Shown one piece after another: positions 8,849 through 18,711 of a stretch of 64,000 bases of DNA. This stretch comes from Oligoflexia bacterium (GTDB lineage Bacteria; Bdellovibrionota_C; UBA2361; JAFLCA01), in assembly GCA_019694465.1 (NCBI GenBank), contig JAIBBV010000015.1, positions 1-64,000 of the forward strand, read 5' to 3'. The notes beneath the pieces are model-generated. The model searched no databases. It had not been told where the DNA came from and saw only the letters and a list, made by a program, of their open reading frames with translations. The translations under genes and the position numbers were made by a program. Numbering within the stretch: position 1 is the first letter of the stretch; each line of letters begins with the position of its first letter.

Positions 8849-10138
8849 ATGGCTGATATTATTGAAATAAATGGCGGCGTTAGGCTGTCTGGAACGGTGC
8901 GCATAAGCGGCGCAAAGAACGCAGCTCTGCCCATGATGATGGCTGCCTTGTTGTCTGCCGAAGAGTGCATATTTGAGAATGTTCCCAACCTCGAAGATGT
9001 TGGTCTAACTCTACATTTGCTTGAGCACCTTGGGGCCTCTACCGAATACACACGAGACAGGGTTTCAATCCACGTTCCACGCTTGCTAGCGACTGAAGCC
9101 AGTTACAGTTTAGTTAAAGCTTTGCGAGCTTCATTTTGGGTTCTTGGCCCTTTACTTGCGCGAGGCAGGGCCGCGCGTGTTGCGCTTCCGGGTGGTGACA
9201 TTATTGGTGCGCGTCCCGTGGATCTTCACTTGGCAGCTCTGCAGCAAATGGGTGCGGAAATTACCACTAAGCACGGTGTTGTTTATGCCACTGCGGTAAA
9301 TGGCTTGCGTCCGGCTAGAGTGGAACTGCGATTCCCTTCGGTTGGTGCAACGCACCAAATCATGATGGCGGCTTCGTTAGTTCCTGGGACTAGCGAGATT
9401 CTTGGTGCTGCTCGCGAGCCAGAAGTTGTGGCACTGGCAGCGATGCTAAATGATATGGGTGCCGAAATTGAAGGTGCGGGCACTGATCACATTGTTATTA
9501 GAGGTCGCTCAGAGTTGGGCGGAGTACGAATAAAGCTGATAGGAGACCGCATAGAAGCTGGCACTTATCTGCTGGCAGCAGCGACTACGCAAGGGCAGGT
9601 GCGAGTGGAAGGGGTAGCGCCAGACCACTTGGGAGCATTTTTGCCAGTCCTAAGCGAGATGGGGGCGCAAGTCGAAGTTGGGAGTGATTGGGTGAGCGCT
9701 ACCTTTGCGCACAGGCCTAAAGCTTTGCAAGCAGTCACTGCTCCCTTCCCCGGATTGGCCACTGATCTACAGGCGCCTTTGGTGGCAGCGCTTTGCTTCG
9801 CCGAGGGTGAAAGTAAGATCGATGAGACTGTTTTCGAAGGCCGATTCGCGCACGTTGCTGAACTGGCGCGTATGGGAGCTCAACTCACAGTGCACGATCG
9901 AGCCATAGTCATAAATGGTGTGTCACGCTTGAGTGCTGCGCCAGTAGAGGCTCATGATATTCGTGCGGGTGCCGCAATTATTTTGGCGGCGCTAGGGGCG
10001 GAAGGAATTTCTCATATTCATGAAATACAGCATCTACGGCGAGGATATGAAACGCTTGAGCGAAAGCTACAGGGGCTGGGGGCGCGAGTTGGTGCGCGCC
10101 AGACAGAGGTTGACGATTTTCTATTCTCAGGTTGTTAG
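8849..10138 (+). CDS. murA: UDP-N-acetylglucosamine 1-carboxyvinyltransferase MurA, Cys-to-Asp type
   Basis: A protein of 429 residues (family usually about 420). It transfers enolpyruvate from PEP to UDP-GlcNAc, the first committed step of peptidoglycan synthesis in the cytoplasm. Conserved features include GAKNAALP with the catalytic Lys at 23, the TDLQAP motif with its catalytic Asp, and DIRAGA near the C-terminus with the PEP-binding Arg. The active-site loop reads LPGGDIIGARPVD, so residue 117 (E. coli Cys115) is Asp instead of Cys. That is the natural variant known from mycobacteria and chlamydiae, which fosfomycin cannot alkylate. A TTG-started DnaA/Hda-like gene follows after 11 bp and probably shares the transcript. 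Confidence 0.96.
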   Translation: MADIIEINGGVRLSGTVRISGAKNAALPMMMAALLSAEECIFENVPNLEDVGLTLHLLEHLGASTEYTRDRVSIHVPRLLATEASYSLVKALRASFWVLGPLLARGRAARVALPGGDIIGARPVDLHLAALQQMGAEITTKHGVVYATAVNGLRPARVELRFPSVGATHQIMMAASLVPGTSEILGAAREPEVVALAAMLNDMGAEIEGAGTDHIVIRGRSELGGVRIKLIGDRIEAGTYLLAAATTQGQVRVEGVAPDHLGAFLPVLSEMGAQVEVGSDWVSATFAHRPKALQAVTAPFPGLATDLQAPLVAALCFAEGESKIDETVFEGRFAHVAELARMGAQLTVHDRAIVINGVSRLSAAPVEAHDIRAGAAIILAALGAEGISHIHEIQHLRRGYETLERKLQGLGARVGARQTEVDDFLFSGC

Positions 10139-10149
10139 GGGAGTTGGTC

Positions 10150-10842
10150 TTGAGCGACTCTAGACAACTCAAGCTTCATGTGACACCCCGTCTGGCATAT
10201 AACGCCGACAATTTTTTGTTGCACGCCGGTGTGCGTGATGTGTACGAGCAGCTGATGCACGCTTTGAGCGGGCCAAGATTTTCATTCCATATAGCTTTTG
10301 GCGCGGTTCGTAGCGGGAAGACACATCTTAGCCTCAAGCTTGCAGATTCATTAGTACGTAAGGGGCGCTTCCCGCGCGTTGTAGATGGAGCTGAGTTAGC
10401 TCAGATTTTATCTGACCCTTCGACCAGCCTTTTACGAGAAGACGATATTTATATAGTCGACGATATAGATAGTTATTTCACTTCGGTTGGTCCTGGTGAG
10501 TCGGGGCCGTGCGTCCGTTTCATAGAAGCCGCACGTGTTGCTGGGACTGGTTTATTTTTCCTCTCTACCACGGCTCTAGAAGATTTTCCTTGTGATGCCC
10601 ATATCTTGAGTAGACTTAGAGCTGCTGCGCATCTGGATATCAGAGATCCAGCTGAGCAGGATATTTCTCGCTTGATTGGCATTATGAGCCGGCAGCGCGG
10701 AATTGCTCTTTCTGATCGGCAGCAGGATTTCCTTCGTAAGCGTTTGCCGCGATCGGTTGCTGATATCGAGGAGTATCTGGATGGATTGGCGCACCTTACG
10801 AATACCTTAGGACGAGCGGTGCCTTTGCCTACTCCCCATTAA
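10150..10842 (+). CDS. DnaA/Hda-like AAA+ ATPase
   Basis: About 230 residues from a TTG at 10150, chosen because AGGGGAG sits 6 bp upstream. It has a P-loop (GAVRSGKTHL), a Walker B-type IYIVDDIDSY, and the SRLRAAAHLDI stretch that corresponds to the DnaA box VII arginine region. These show a DnaA domain III fold without the DnaA domain IV that binds DNA. That architecture is shared with Hda, which with the beta clamp stimulates ATP hydrolysis on DnaA, and with other DnaA-like loaders. An N-terminal clamp-binding motif is possible (QLKLHV near the start). It lies 11 bp behind murA, and its 3' end overlaps the convergent histidine kinase by 14 bp. Confidence 0.72.
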   Translation: MSDSRQLKLHVTPRLAYNADNFLLHAGVRDVYEQLMHALSGPRFSFHIAFGAVRSGKTHLSLKLADSLVRKGRFPRVVDGAELAQILSDPSTSLLREDDIYIVDDIDSYFTSVGPGESGPCVRFIEAARVAGTGLFFLSTTALEDFPCDAHILSRLRAAAHLDIRDPAEQDISRLIGIMSRQRGIALSDRQQDFLRKRLPRSVADIEEYLDGLAHLTNTLGRAVPLPTPH

Positions 10843-13183
10843 GTTTGCGTCGCTTTCCCATAAATGAATTAATCCAGGACACTAAATCATCAAGTTTAGT
10901 AGGCTTACTAAAATAATTTAAGGCGCCACTGGCAAGCAGACGTTGAGCTGCCTCATCTTGAGAATATCCAGACATAAGCACTGCGGCTACATTGGGGTCG
11001 ATTGCACGTGCCTCTTTGAAGAACGCTTCTCCAGTTATGAGAGGCATTTTCATGTCCAAAATTAGTAAGTCAATTTCCGAAAAGTGTGTTCGGAACCAAT
11101 CTAGCGCCACCTGTGGATCGCAAAATGCATGAACCTGATAGCCAAAATGCGCCAAGTACTGGCGCATTAATTCTGAAATTGATTCCTCGTCGTCAACCAC
11201 CATAATCCTGCCCTGTCCAACGGAGGCGGTAGTGGCTTTTTTATACTTATTGTCAGAGATTGGAGTGGAGACAGAAGCTAGCGGCAAAACTAATGAAAAC
11301 ATTGAGCCAATCCCAACTTCTGATTGAACTTCTACCCACCCACAGTGATTCTGTAGGATCCCATACACCGTTGATAGTCCCAGGCCGGTGCCCTGGCCCA
11401 CTGGCTTGGTCGTAAAGAAAGGCTCAAAAATTTTATCCATGTGCTCGGTGGAAATGCCGCAGCCGGTATCGATTACACTAAGAACCGCATATTTCCCAGG
11501 CACGGCCTTGGGATTCATGTTGCGCGGGGAAAGTACCTCGCGAACTGCAAAGTCGAATGTAATAGCCCCGCCATTGGGCATCGCTTGCTTGGCATTTATT
11601 ATAAGGTTGGTAAGTGCTTGCTGAAGCTGTGCTACGTCAATGTCGACCTGCAAATCCTGCGAAAATGGACGAACTGTAATAGTATGATCCGTCCCAATGA
11701 TGCGCCCAAGAAAGGAAAGTGTGTCGCTGACTAATTGCTGGAGAGTTGTAAGTTGTGGGTGATACTTACCCTGCCGTGCAAATCCAAGAAGTTGCTCTAC
11801 TAGCGAGCTCGCTCGTTCGCAGCCTTTTAGTGCAGTCTCCACCGACAATGTCTCGGGAGTGTCGCGTCGCCCACGTAGCTTCAGCAATTGTAGGTGACCT
11901 ACCACAGCAGCTAGGGCGTTGTTCAAATCGTGGGCGATTCCTGCCGCGAGTTGACCGATCGCTTCCATTTTTTGGGCTTGAAGAAGTTGGCGTTGTAAAC
12001 GAATGGCTTCTTGCTCGGCCTTTTTGCGGTCGGTGATATCCGTTGCTACGCCAAGTAAATGAGTCACTGCCCCATCTTCGCCGCGTAGAGGCTTTTTGAT
12101 CGTTTGCAACCAACGCTGCTCGCCACTACGTTGGTCGGTAACAATCTCTTCCGGAACAAAAATAGGCGTACCAGTCTCAATTACGCGACGATCGTCAGAG
12201 TTAAAGGAGTCAACCTCCTTAGCGTTTGGATTAAATTCGCGATCGGCCCGCCCAATTAGTTGGGAGGCGCTAGTGCCATACAAATCGGCTACCGCTTTAT
12301 TCACTAGCGAGAAGCGAAAATCGCGATCTTTTACGAAGATCAGATTCGGGTTGCTATCAATTACCAGTCGTAAAAAATCCTTCTGCCTAGCTAGCTCGAG
12401 TTGTACCTTGTTCCAGTCGCTGACGTCCTGGATTACAGCTATTAAATAGTCGACACTGCGGTCTGCCTTTCGAACCGCCCCAACTGACATACTGGAGTGC
12501 ATTATCGTGCCGTTTTTGCGCCTGAAGCGCTTGTCGAGAGAATATCCGTCACGCTGGCCGGCTATGGTTTCGTTATAAAGCACTAAGTCTTTATTTAGAT
12601 CCTCTTCATGTGTGATAGCAGTCCACGGGATATCGATCAGCTCCTCACGCTCATATCCGAGTAGCTGGCACAGCTTGTCATTGAAGTCGATCCACTGCTT
12701 GGCAGGGGAGGTAATAGCTATCCCTACGAGTGGCATCTCGAATATGTGACGCAAGCGCTCCTCGCTCTTACGCAATGCCCCTTCGGCCTGCTTGCGTTCA
12801 GTGATGTCGGTGATTGCGCCGAGTGAGCCGATGATGGAGCCATCGCTGCCAAAAAAAGGAGTGGCAGTAATTAGCGCCCAAAAACGCGCCCCGCCACGAC
12901 GTTGCAGTAGAATCTCATATTGATCAGAGAGGCCAGCTAAGCGACGCTTGGTGCGATTGCGAATTAGGTCGTATTCTGGCTCTGGCAGTAAAAGCTCGTA
13001 AACCAAATTTCCAAGCATTTCATCTGCTGAATAACCGCTCATCTCGGACATGCGCCGATTGGTTAGTGCCACTCGGTCATCTCGGTCACAGAAAATGATG
13101 CCCTCGCCCAAATTTTCAATAATCTGGGCAAAGGGCAATTCCGATACTGTTGAGACAGGAGCAGGGGGCCTTTTGCTACTCAT
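10829..13183 (-). CDS. Hybrid sensor histidine kinase with three PAS domains and a receiver
   Basis: About 784 residues. Three PAS/PAC-type repeats run from roughly residue 20 to 390. A HisKA domain with HDLNN (phospho-acceptor His) follows, then an HATPase with DTGCGIS and GQGTGLGLSTVYG nucleotide-binding boxes, and a C-terminal receiver with an acidic pocket (VDDEE), phospho-acceptor Asp in LILDMKMP and a Lys in SKPTK. No transmembrane segment is seen, so it is cytosolic and senses an internal cue, perhaps redox or a ligand via PAS. The ATG at 13183 is preferred over a TTG 9 bp upstream. The output partner is not adjacent. It is same-strand and 30 bp downstream of the glutamate dehydrogenase. 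Confidence 0.9.
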   Translation of the reverse strand: MSSKRPPAPVSTVSELPFAQIIENLGEGIIFCDRDDRVALTNRRMSEMSGYSADEMLGNLVYELLLPEPEYDLIRNRTKRRLAGLSDQYEILLQRRGGARFWALITATPFFGSDGSIIGSLGAITDITERKQAEGALRKSEERLRHIFEMPLVGIAITSPAKQWIDFNDKLCQLLGYEREELIDIPWTAITHEEDLNKDLVLYNETIAGQRDGYSLDKRFRRKNGTIMHSSMSVGAVRKADRSVDYLIAVIQDVSDWNKVQLELARQKDFLRLVIDSNPNLIFVKDRDFRFSLVNKAVADLYGTSASQLIGRADREFNPNAKEVDSFNSDDRRVIETGTPIFVPEEIVTDQRSGEQRWLQTIKKPLRGEDGAVTHLLGVATDITDRKKAEQEAIRLQRQLLQAQKMEAIGQLAAGIAHDLNNALAAVVGHLQLLKLRGRRDTPETLSVETALKGCERASSLVEQLLGFARQGKYHPQLTTLQQLVSDTLSFLGRIIGTDHTITVRPFSQDLQVDIDVAQLQQALTNLIINAKQAMPNGGAITFDFAVREVLSPRNMNPKAVPGKYAVLSVIDTGCGISTEHMDKIFEPFFTTKPVGQGTGLGLSTVYGILQNHCGWVEVQSEVGIGSMFSLVLPLASVSTPISDNKYKKATTASVGQGRIMVVDDEESISELMRQYLAHFGYQVHAFCDPQVALDWFRTHFSEIDLLILDMKMPLITGEAFFKEARAIDPNVAAVLMSGYSQDEAAQRLLASGALNYFSKPTKLDDLVSWINSFMGKRRKLNGE

Positions 13184-13213
13184 ATTAGGCAAAGGCCTCC
13201 ATCAATTAGTTGC

Positions 13214-16200
13214 TCATTCCAAATTAAATGTGCGTAGCTGGCGTGCGAGTACTGATAGTGTGGCAACGGTTGGAGACTCGGTCTTTGCATCTTCCGTGAT
13301 CGAGCGTACGCGCTCGAAGGAGGAGGCCTTCCTAAGTTTTGCTGCAACATCCTCGCGACTCTGTGCCCCAAGTTCCACCAATTTAGTGGTGATTGTAGAA
13401 AGACTGCGACGCAAGTCATCCGAGGATGATATTAGGAGTTGGTTCTCCCACTTATCTCTAGCCTCCATGCCGACTGCAAGCTCTACCAGTGTATGCAAGG
13501 CAAACTCTTCCAGCACTGCCGAGAACACAGTGCCAACTCGCTTTGGATCCTTATTAGTCTGACGCGCAACCCATAGTAGTTCAAATATGGTACGTAGATG
13601 CGGGTACAGGGCCAAGCTTCTGGCGCAATTCGCATCTATCCCCGCTGCTTGTTTGCCCGCCGCTTCCTTGTTCATGCGTTCTAAGTCACGGCTAGCCAAG
13701 CAGGCTTCAGGGTGGGACAGCACTTCAGCCAGACTGCTTTGGTAAGACTGCACTAATCTCACCAGTGGCATATGTGAATCGCTGGAGCTCAACAGCCAAG
13801 AAGCTGTCGACCCAAGCGCGCGACTAAGCGCAGACTGTGCCTCCAAATAGACCTTAGCATGCTTAGGCGTGTCAAATCGACGAAGCTCAGCATACATTTG
13901 CCGGGCGCCCAGTAGTTGGTCAGCGGCCAAAATGCATTTAATCACGGACTCAACAGTGGTCGAGTAGTTGAGCACCATGCGGTGGATAAAAGTTATTCCC
14001 ACCATGTTGACTAGGGAGTTCGCCACTTGCGCTGCAATTATGTTGGCGGCCAAGGGGTGGTGTAGTACGTCGTTTGTAAACTTCTCACGAATAGCGCGTG
14101 GGAAATAGCCCATCAAGTAATCCTGTAGCGCAGGATCCTGCGGGAGTGTCGATTTAAGAATTCCATCTTTAACCCACAATTTGACAGCTGCAATGCAAAC
14201 CGCCAGCTCCGGGCGGGTCATAGGCAAGCGGTGGGCAATGCGATCTCGAAGCTCCTCCTCGTCTGGTAGACACTCCAGGTGGCGATTCACGTAGCCAAGT
14301 CGATGCATCTCGCGAATAAGTGATTGGAAATAGCCTAGATTCTTAATTGAACGATCTTTGGCCAGGGTTAGCACAAGCGCGTGGCCGCGATTGTGATCAA
14401 GCACATGCTCAACAACTTCTGGCGCCATTGCCTTCAAGAGTTTGTTGCGTTCCTCTACGGTAAGCTTCTTCTCTCTCATGATGGCTGAGAAAAGAATCTT
14501 AATGTTTACTTCGTGATCGGAGAGATCCACGCCGCCAGAGTTGTCGATAGCATCAGTATTGAGTCGTCCGCCAAGTTGATCGAATTCGACTCGTGCGCGC
14601 TGGGTGAAACCAAGGTTGCCACCTTCGCCTATTATTTTAGCGCGTAACTCACTGGCGCTAACCCGCACGCGGTCATTCGTGCCGTCGTTGACGTCAGAAT
14701 GCGACTCGCTGCTGGCTTTGACATAGGTACCGATACCACCGTTCCACAGCAGATCTACAGGAGCTTGCAAGATCAAATTGATCAACTGCTCTCCGTTTAA
14801 TGTAGCCGGTGCGGAGTCAGGGATACCCAGCGCTGTTCGGGCCTGGGTGGAAATAGTAATTTCCTTGTCAAAACGTCCAAATATTCCGCCACCAGCGGAA
14901 ATCAGCTCTGCCCTATAATCCGACCACTGCGAACCCTTGGTGTTGAAGAGGCGCTTACGCTCTTCAAAGGAGATGGACGGGTCCGGATTTGGATCGATGA
15001 ATATATGCTTATGGTTGAAGGCTGCGAGCAATTTGACAGCCTTACTTAAGATAAGACCGTTACCAAACACATCGCCTGCCATATCGCCGATACCAATGGC
15101 AGTGAAAGGCTGTGCATCAGGATCCACTCCCATGTCATGGAAGTGCCGTAGCACGCATTCCCAGCCGCCTTTGGCTGTGATGCCGTAGAGTTTATGGTCG
15201 TAGCCCTGTGAGCCACCCGAAGCAAACGCATCACCCAACCAGAAATTAAACTCTTCGACAGCAATTCGGTTTGCTGTGTCACTAAATGTTGCGGTGCCTT
15301 TGTCGGCTGCCACCACAAAGTACGGATCCTCACCGTCATGAATTACGATTCCATCGGGGTGCTTTACTGAAGACCCAGTGCGATTGTCGGTAATGGATAG
15401 AAGCGCGCGGATGAAGGTGCGATAAGCCGATTCTACTGCTGGTGCCACAGCTTTAGGATCAGCTGGCAGCAGCTTGGCGATGAATCCACCCTTTGCGCCA
15501 CCAGGCACAATCACAGCATTTTTGATCTTTTGGGTTTTCATTAGCCCAAGCACTTCGCTGCGGTAGTCCTCTGGCCTGTCACTCCAGCGTATTCCGCCAC
15601 GTGCGACAGCGCTGCCGCGTAAGTGAACACCCTCTACGTCTGGGGCAAAGACGAATATCTCGTAGAGTGGGCGAGGGCTAGGTAGTATCTCAATCGCCTC
15701 GGAGCGCAACTTGATGGCAATCTGCGCTTGGTTCATGAAATAATTTGTGCGTACTGTATGCTCCATTAACAAAGCGAGTGAGCGCAGAACCTTGTCCTTC
15801 GTAATGTCAGTAATCGAGCGTAGGCTGTCACGATAGTCGTTGATCTCACGCTTAAAACTTTCGCGCCGTGTAGCGACGGGTGTTGCGCCGGGTTTGAACA
15901 AGATGTCAAACATGCGCACCAAATGCTGCGCGCATTGGGGAGCCGCAGCAAGAATGGCCTTAATGGTCGAGCGACTTGGCGATTTTGTGGCTTGTGAGAG
16001 GAATGAGCAATACGTGCGTAAGAGTCCAACCGCCCGAGTGTTCAGCTGTGCACTAAGCATAAGTGAATTCAGACTGTCGTCGTCGGCTGCTCCGCCAAGA
16101 ATTGCTTCCAGGCCTGGCCCAACAATTTCAGCTAGGACGGTTGAAGTTAAGCTAACCTCTAGCAGTGGCTTCACCAGAAAGCGAGAGATATAGAGCGAGC

Positions 16201-17977
16201 TAGTCGGGCCTGGCTTTAAATGGAAAGATCTTTCGTTGATAACTTCCAGTCCGGCATGTTCCAGCGCTGGCACGGCGCGGCTAATAGTAACTAGCTGAGC
16301 GTAAGAGTAGACCACTACAACAAACTTGCTCTGTGAGTCGCCAGCCGGATTAATGGACACACGGATTGGGTTCTGGGCCGACAATGTCTCCAGATAGCGA
16401 ATATCGATCAGCGCTTCATTAATTGTTTGCAGTGCCTGGTAGTCTTCCTCAAAGGCTGCGGCTAAATCTAGTGCCAAGCTACTAGGCTGCTGTGCGCCGG
16501 CTTTAGGTGCCATCGCATCTAGCAATTGATCGTTCCACGACTTCGAGGCTCCGACTAGAGATTGCTCTATCAATTGTCGATTGAAGCGCGGATCAGGCGA
16601 TTTCGTGGCGACGTGAAAGTACAATCTTACCCACTGATTTGATGCAAAGTCGACGTGCACATCAGTTGAGCCAGCTTGAACCCCGAAGGATTCTTCGAGG
16701 CAAGTTCTGGCGCGCTGGCGTGTCTCGCTGGTGAAGTGATCGCGAGGTAATACCAGGAGCGCCAAGACTCCCTGGCTGCCACTTGGAACAAGTAGTGCGC
16801 GAGTTTCATGGCGTGTCTGTGCGTCAGAGACCAAGTTCACCAATGTTCGCAGCGTGTCTAGGTCGGCACGCAGTGCTTCGTCCTCTGGCATGCCGTCGAT
16901 GATGCTAACAATGGATTTATAATCAAATGTATTTTCTTGAAGCCCTTCGATTTCTATTAGGCGCTGCAACTTTCTGCGAATTAGCGGAATACTGGATGAC
17001 TCTTGCGAGAGCGCCTTCGAAGTTAGCATTCCGACGAATGAATGCGTCGAAACTAGCTTGCCCTCTGATGAATGCTCCGTTACCAGCAGATGCAATAGCT
17101 GGTTGGTGCGATGCACGGGGCTGCGATATGGCAACTTATTGATCGATAAAATGTCGCTACCAGCAGCCATACTCTTTGCGTCGGTCTGACAGAGCTTGGA
17201 GAGTTCAGAATGACGCTGATTGTCAACCCGTAGCAGTCCGAGCCCTTTGTCGGCTGTGCCTAGGTCGCCGGGAGTTGATCCGGCCCAGGTCCTGTGGCCC
17301 AAAAATATAAAACCGCCGTCGGTCAGCCAACGTATAAAGTCGGCATACTCTTTGCGCTCGGCAAGTGGGTGCGACCAGCTAATGCGTGAGCTGTCAAGGA
17401 CGCGTGCAATGGTCTCAGCCTGCACCAGCGTTGCAGTAAAGTCGTCAGTTACGGTCATGAGATCGCTAAGCGTAGCTGCTAGGCGACGCTCAAGCATGTT
17501 GCGCGCATCTTCACTTAGCGCAGTAGTTTCAAAGTAAGATAATGAGATGCGTTGCCCGCGCGAGAGGAGAATCGGGTGTAATAAAATGGTGACCGCTAGT
17601 TCTTGTGAGCGTAGCACCTCTAGTACCGTGTTTATGATAAAGGGGCGATCGCCCAGGCTAATGCTGAAGGCGGTGCCGCGATCCGTGTTGGTATGTACGA
17701 TTGCAGGAACTTGCGGGCTTGCGCAAAACCGCTCCAAGCAGTTCATGCATACATCTGTAATAGCACCTAGCTCGCCGAGCGAGCGTTTCTCTAGAAATTC
17801 TGCCGGTGCTTTCGCAAACAGTTGGTGCGCCAGCTGTCCGGCTCGTAGGTCCAGGTCGGACAAATGGCGCTCGCGGCCAGGTCCCCCGTCAGCTAGAAAG
17901 TGCGAGAGCTTTTTAACCTTTTCTGCTGTGGCCTTACTTAGACTACCTACTGAGGATGAACCTTGGTTGTTTTGCAT
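13214..17977 (-). CDS. Large NAD-dependent glutamate dehydrogenase (GDH-180 family)
   Basis: A protein of 1587 residues, in the range usual for this family (about 1600). It converts glutamate to 2-oxoglutarate and ammonia with NAD, feeding the TCA cycle in amino-acid catabolism. The catalytic core carries RGGIRWSDRPEDYRSEVLGL and VPGGAKGGFI, with the conserved lysines of the family, and GIGDMAGDVFGNG around the nucleotide/substrate site. The long N-terminal ACT-like regulatory region (about residues 1-650) and the C-terminal region are both present. The ATG at 17977 is supported by the length match. It is followed by the hybrid kinase on the same strand and is divergent from the flagellar region across a 734-bp gap. 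Confidence 0.95.
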   Translation of the reverse strand: MQNNQGSSSVGSLSKATAEKVKKLSHFLADGGPGRERHLSDLDLRAGQLAHQLFAKAPAEFLEKRSLGELGAITDVCMNCLERFCASPQVPAIVHTNTDRGTAFSISLGDRPFIINTVLEVLRSQELAVTILLHPILLSRGQRISLSYFETTALSEDARNMLERRLAATLSDLMTVTDDFTATLVQAETIARVLDSSRISWSHPLAERKEYADFIRWLTDGGFIFLGHRTWAGSTPGDLGTADKGLGLLRVDNQRHSELSKLCQTDAKSMAAGSDILSINKLPYRSPVHRTNQLLHLLVTEHSSEGKLVSTHSFVGMLTSKALSQESSSIPLIRRKLQRLIEIEGLQENTFDYKSIVSIIDGMPEDEALRADLDTLRTLVNLVSDAQTRHETRALLVPSGSQGVLALLVLPRDHFTSETRQRARTCLEESFGVQAGSTDVHVDFASNQWVRLYFHVATKSPDPRFNRQLIEQSLVGASKSWNDQLLDAMAPKAGAQQPSSLALDLAAAFEEDYQALQTINEALIDIRYLETLSAQNPIRVSINPAGDSQSKFVVVVYSYAQLVTISRAVPALEHAGLEVINERSFHLKPGPTSSLYISRFLVKPLLEVSLTSTVLAEIVGPGLEAILGGAADDDSLNSLMLSAQLNTRAVGLLRTYCSFLSQATKSPSRSTIKAILAAAPQCAQHLVRMFDILFKPGATPVATRRESFKREINDYRDSLRSITDITKDKVLRSLALLMEHTVRTNYFMNQAQIAIKLRSEAIEILPSPRPLYEIFVFAPDVEGVHLRGSAVARGGIRWSDRPEDYRSEVLGLMKTQKIKNAVIVPGGAKGGFIAKLLPADPKAVAPAVESAYRTFIRALLSITDNRTGSSVKHPDGIVIHDGEDPYFVVAADKGTATFSDTANRIAVEEFNFWLGDAFASGGSQGYDHKLYGITAKGGWECVLRHFHDMGVDPDAQPFTAIGIGDMAGDVFGNGLILSKAVKLLAAFNHKHIFIDPNPDPSISFEERKRLFNTKGSQWSDYRAELISAGGGIFGRFDKEITISTQARTALGIPDSAPATLNGEQLINLILQAPVDLLWNGGIGTYVKASSESHSDVNDGTNDRVRVSASELRAKIIGEGGNLGFTQRARVEFDQLGGRLNTDAIDNSGGVDLSDHEVNIKILFSAIMREKKLTVEERNKLLKAMAPEVVEHVLDHNRGHALVLTLAKDRSIKNLGYFQSLIREMHRLGYVNRHLECLPDEEELRDRIAHRLPMTRPELAVCIAAVKLWVKDGILKSTLPQDPALQDYLMGYFPRAIREKFTNDVLHHPLAANIIAAQVANSLVNMVGITFIHRMVLNYSTTVESVIKCILAADQLLGARQMYAELRRFDTPKHAKVYLEAQSALSRALGSTASWLLSSSDSHMPLVRLVQSYQSSLAEVLSHPEACLASRDLERMNKEAAGKQAAGIDANCARSLALYPHLRTIFELLWVARQTNKDPKRVGTVFSAVLEEFALHTLVELAVGMEARDKWENQLLISSSDDLRRSLSTITTKLVELGAQSREDVAAKLRKASSFERVRSITEDAKTESPTVATLSVLARQLRTFNLE

Positions 17978-18409
17978 AAACTAAAAAACGTCAAATAAAC
18001 TAATGCCTGCCTATAGTTGGAGAATATAGGCCTAAACTACCCGACCAGAACCACTAAACCCAAAAGACAAGCTAGCGCGAAGCATGTTGCCACTCAAGGG
18101 CGAGTCGCTTAGTGCTTCTAAGTTAACCTATTGAAAATATTGAGACTCGGGCCTTGAATTGGAGCTACTCAGCGTATTGCATTCTCATATTATATAGGAC
18201 TAACCGTCCATGGGAGGCTCCGTACAATCTTCTATTGGCTATTAAAGAACCCCCCTATGCAAAGATTGCGGCGCTTTATCGGACGACTGTGATAAAAACT
18301 GTACACTTTTGTGAAGAAATTGCGACAAGCGTCGAGGATTCACAAAAATTTTACAATTAACCCCGCCCCGAGCTGAAAAAAAAACTGTTGGTTTCTCATC
18401 TCTTACTGT

Positions 18410-18464
18410 GACGTGACGTTGACGCGTTGGCGTCCTGACACGTGTGCCGCTTTTACGTGTGCCA
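18410..18464. promoter_or_regulatory. Short direct and inverted repeats upstream of the sigma-54 promoter
   Basis: ACGTGTGCC occurs twice, at 18440-18448 and 18455-18463 (15-bp period). GACGC-GTTG-GCGTC at 18421-18434 is an inverted repeat, and three GACG-like units lie just to its left (18408-18424). The position directly upstream of a -24/-12 element fits an activator or repressor binding array. The binding protein is not known. Confidence 0.5.
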
Positions 18465-18465
18465 T

Positions 18466-18480
18466 TGGTACGACACTTGC
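18466..18480 (+). promoter_or_regulatory. Sigma-54 (-24/-12) promoter for the flagellar regulator
   Basis: TGGTACGACACTTGC matches the RpoN consensus TGGCACG-N4-TTGC at all but one position and keeps the obligatory GG-N10-GC spacing. Transcription would start near 18492, leaving a leader of about 220 nt before the activator gene at 18712. This implies that the activator itself depends on RpoN and an upstream or self-acting enhancer-binding protein. Confidence 0.75.
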
Positions 18481-18711
18481 CATGAAGTAAGCCAGGTGTG
18501 GCGCTTCGAGACGGGTGGTTTTACAGATAGCAACTCGTAACTGGGAATAAATGAAGTTGGCCAGCAAAGAAATTGGAACTTAAGGCTCTAATTTCAAGCA
18601 AGGTTCGGTCGGCTTATCGGTTTTCCCCGCACTTGAAGCGCGCACTCAGGATTTCGTGAAAGCGAATCCATAAAACTACGGAAGGTTTTAAATAGGCTAA
18701 GGAGAGCACTC

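Larger units (their letters stand above)
17978..18711. other. Long regulatory intergenic region between GDH and the flagellar cluster
   Basis: No convincing gene was seen; a 68-codon frame at 18154-18360 has no coding signature I trust. The right half holds a sigma-54-type promoter at 18466-18480 and an array of short repeats upstream of it (both listed separately). The left half presumably holds the GDH promoter. Confidence 0.6.

Noticed and set aside
18154-18360. 68-codon open frame on plus strand in the GDH/flagellar gap
   Set aside because: No ribosome-binding site, no signal or domain features, and it lies in a regulatory region.
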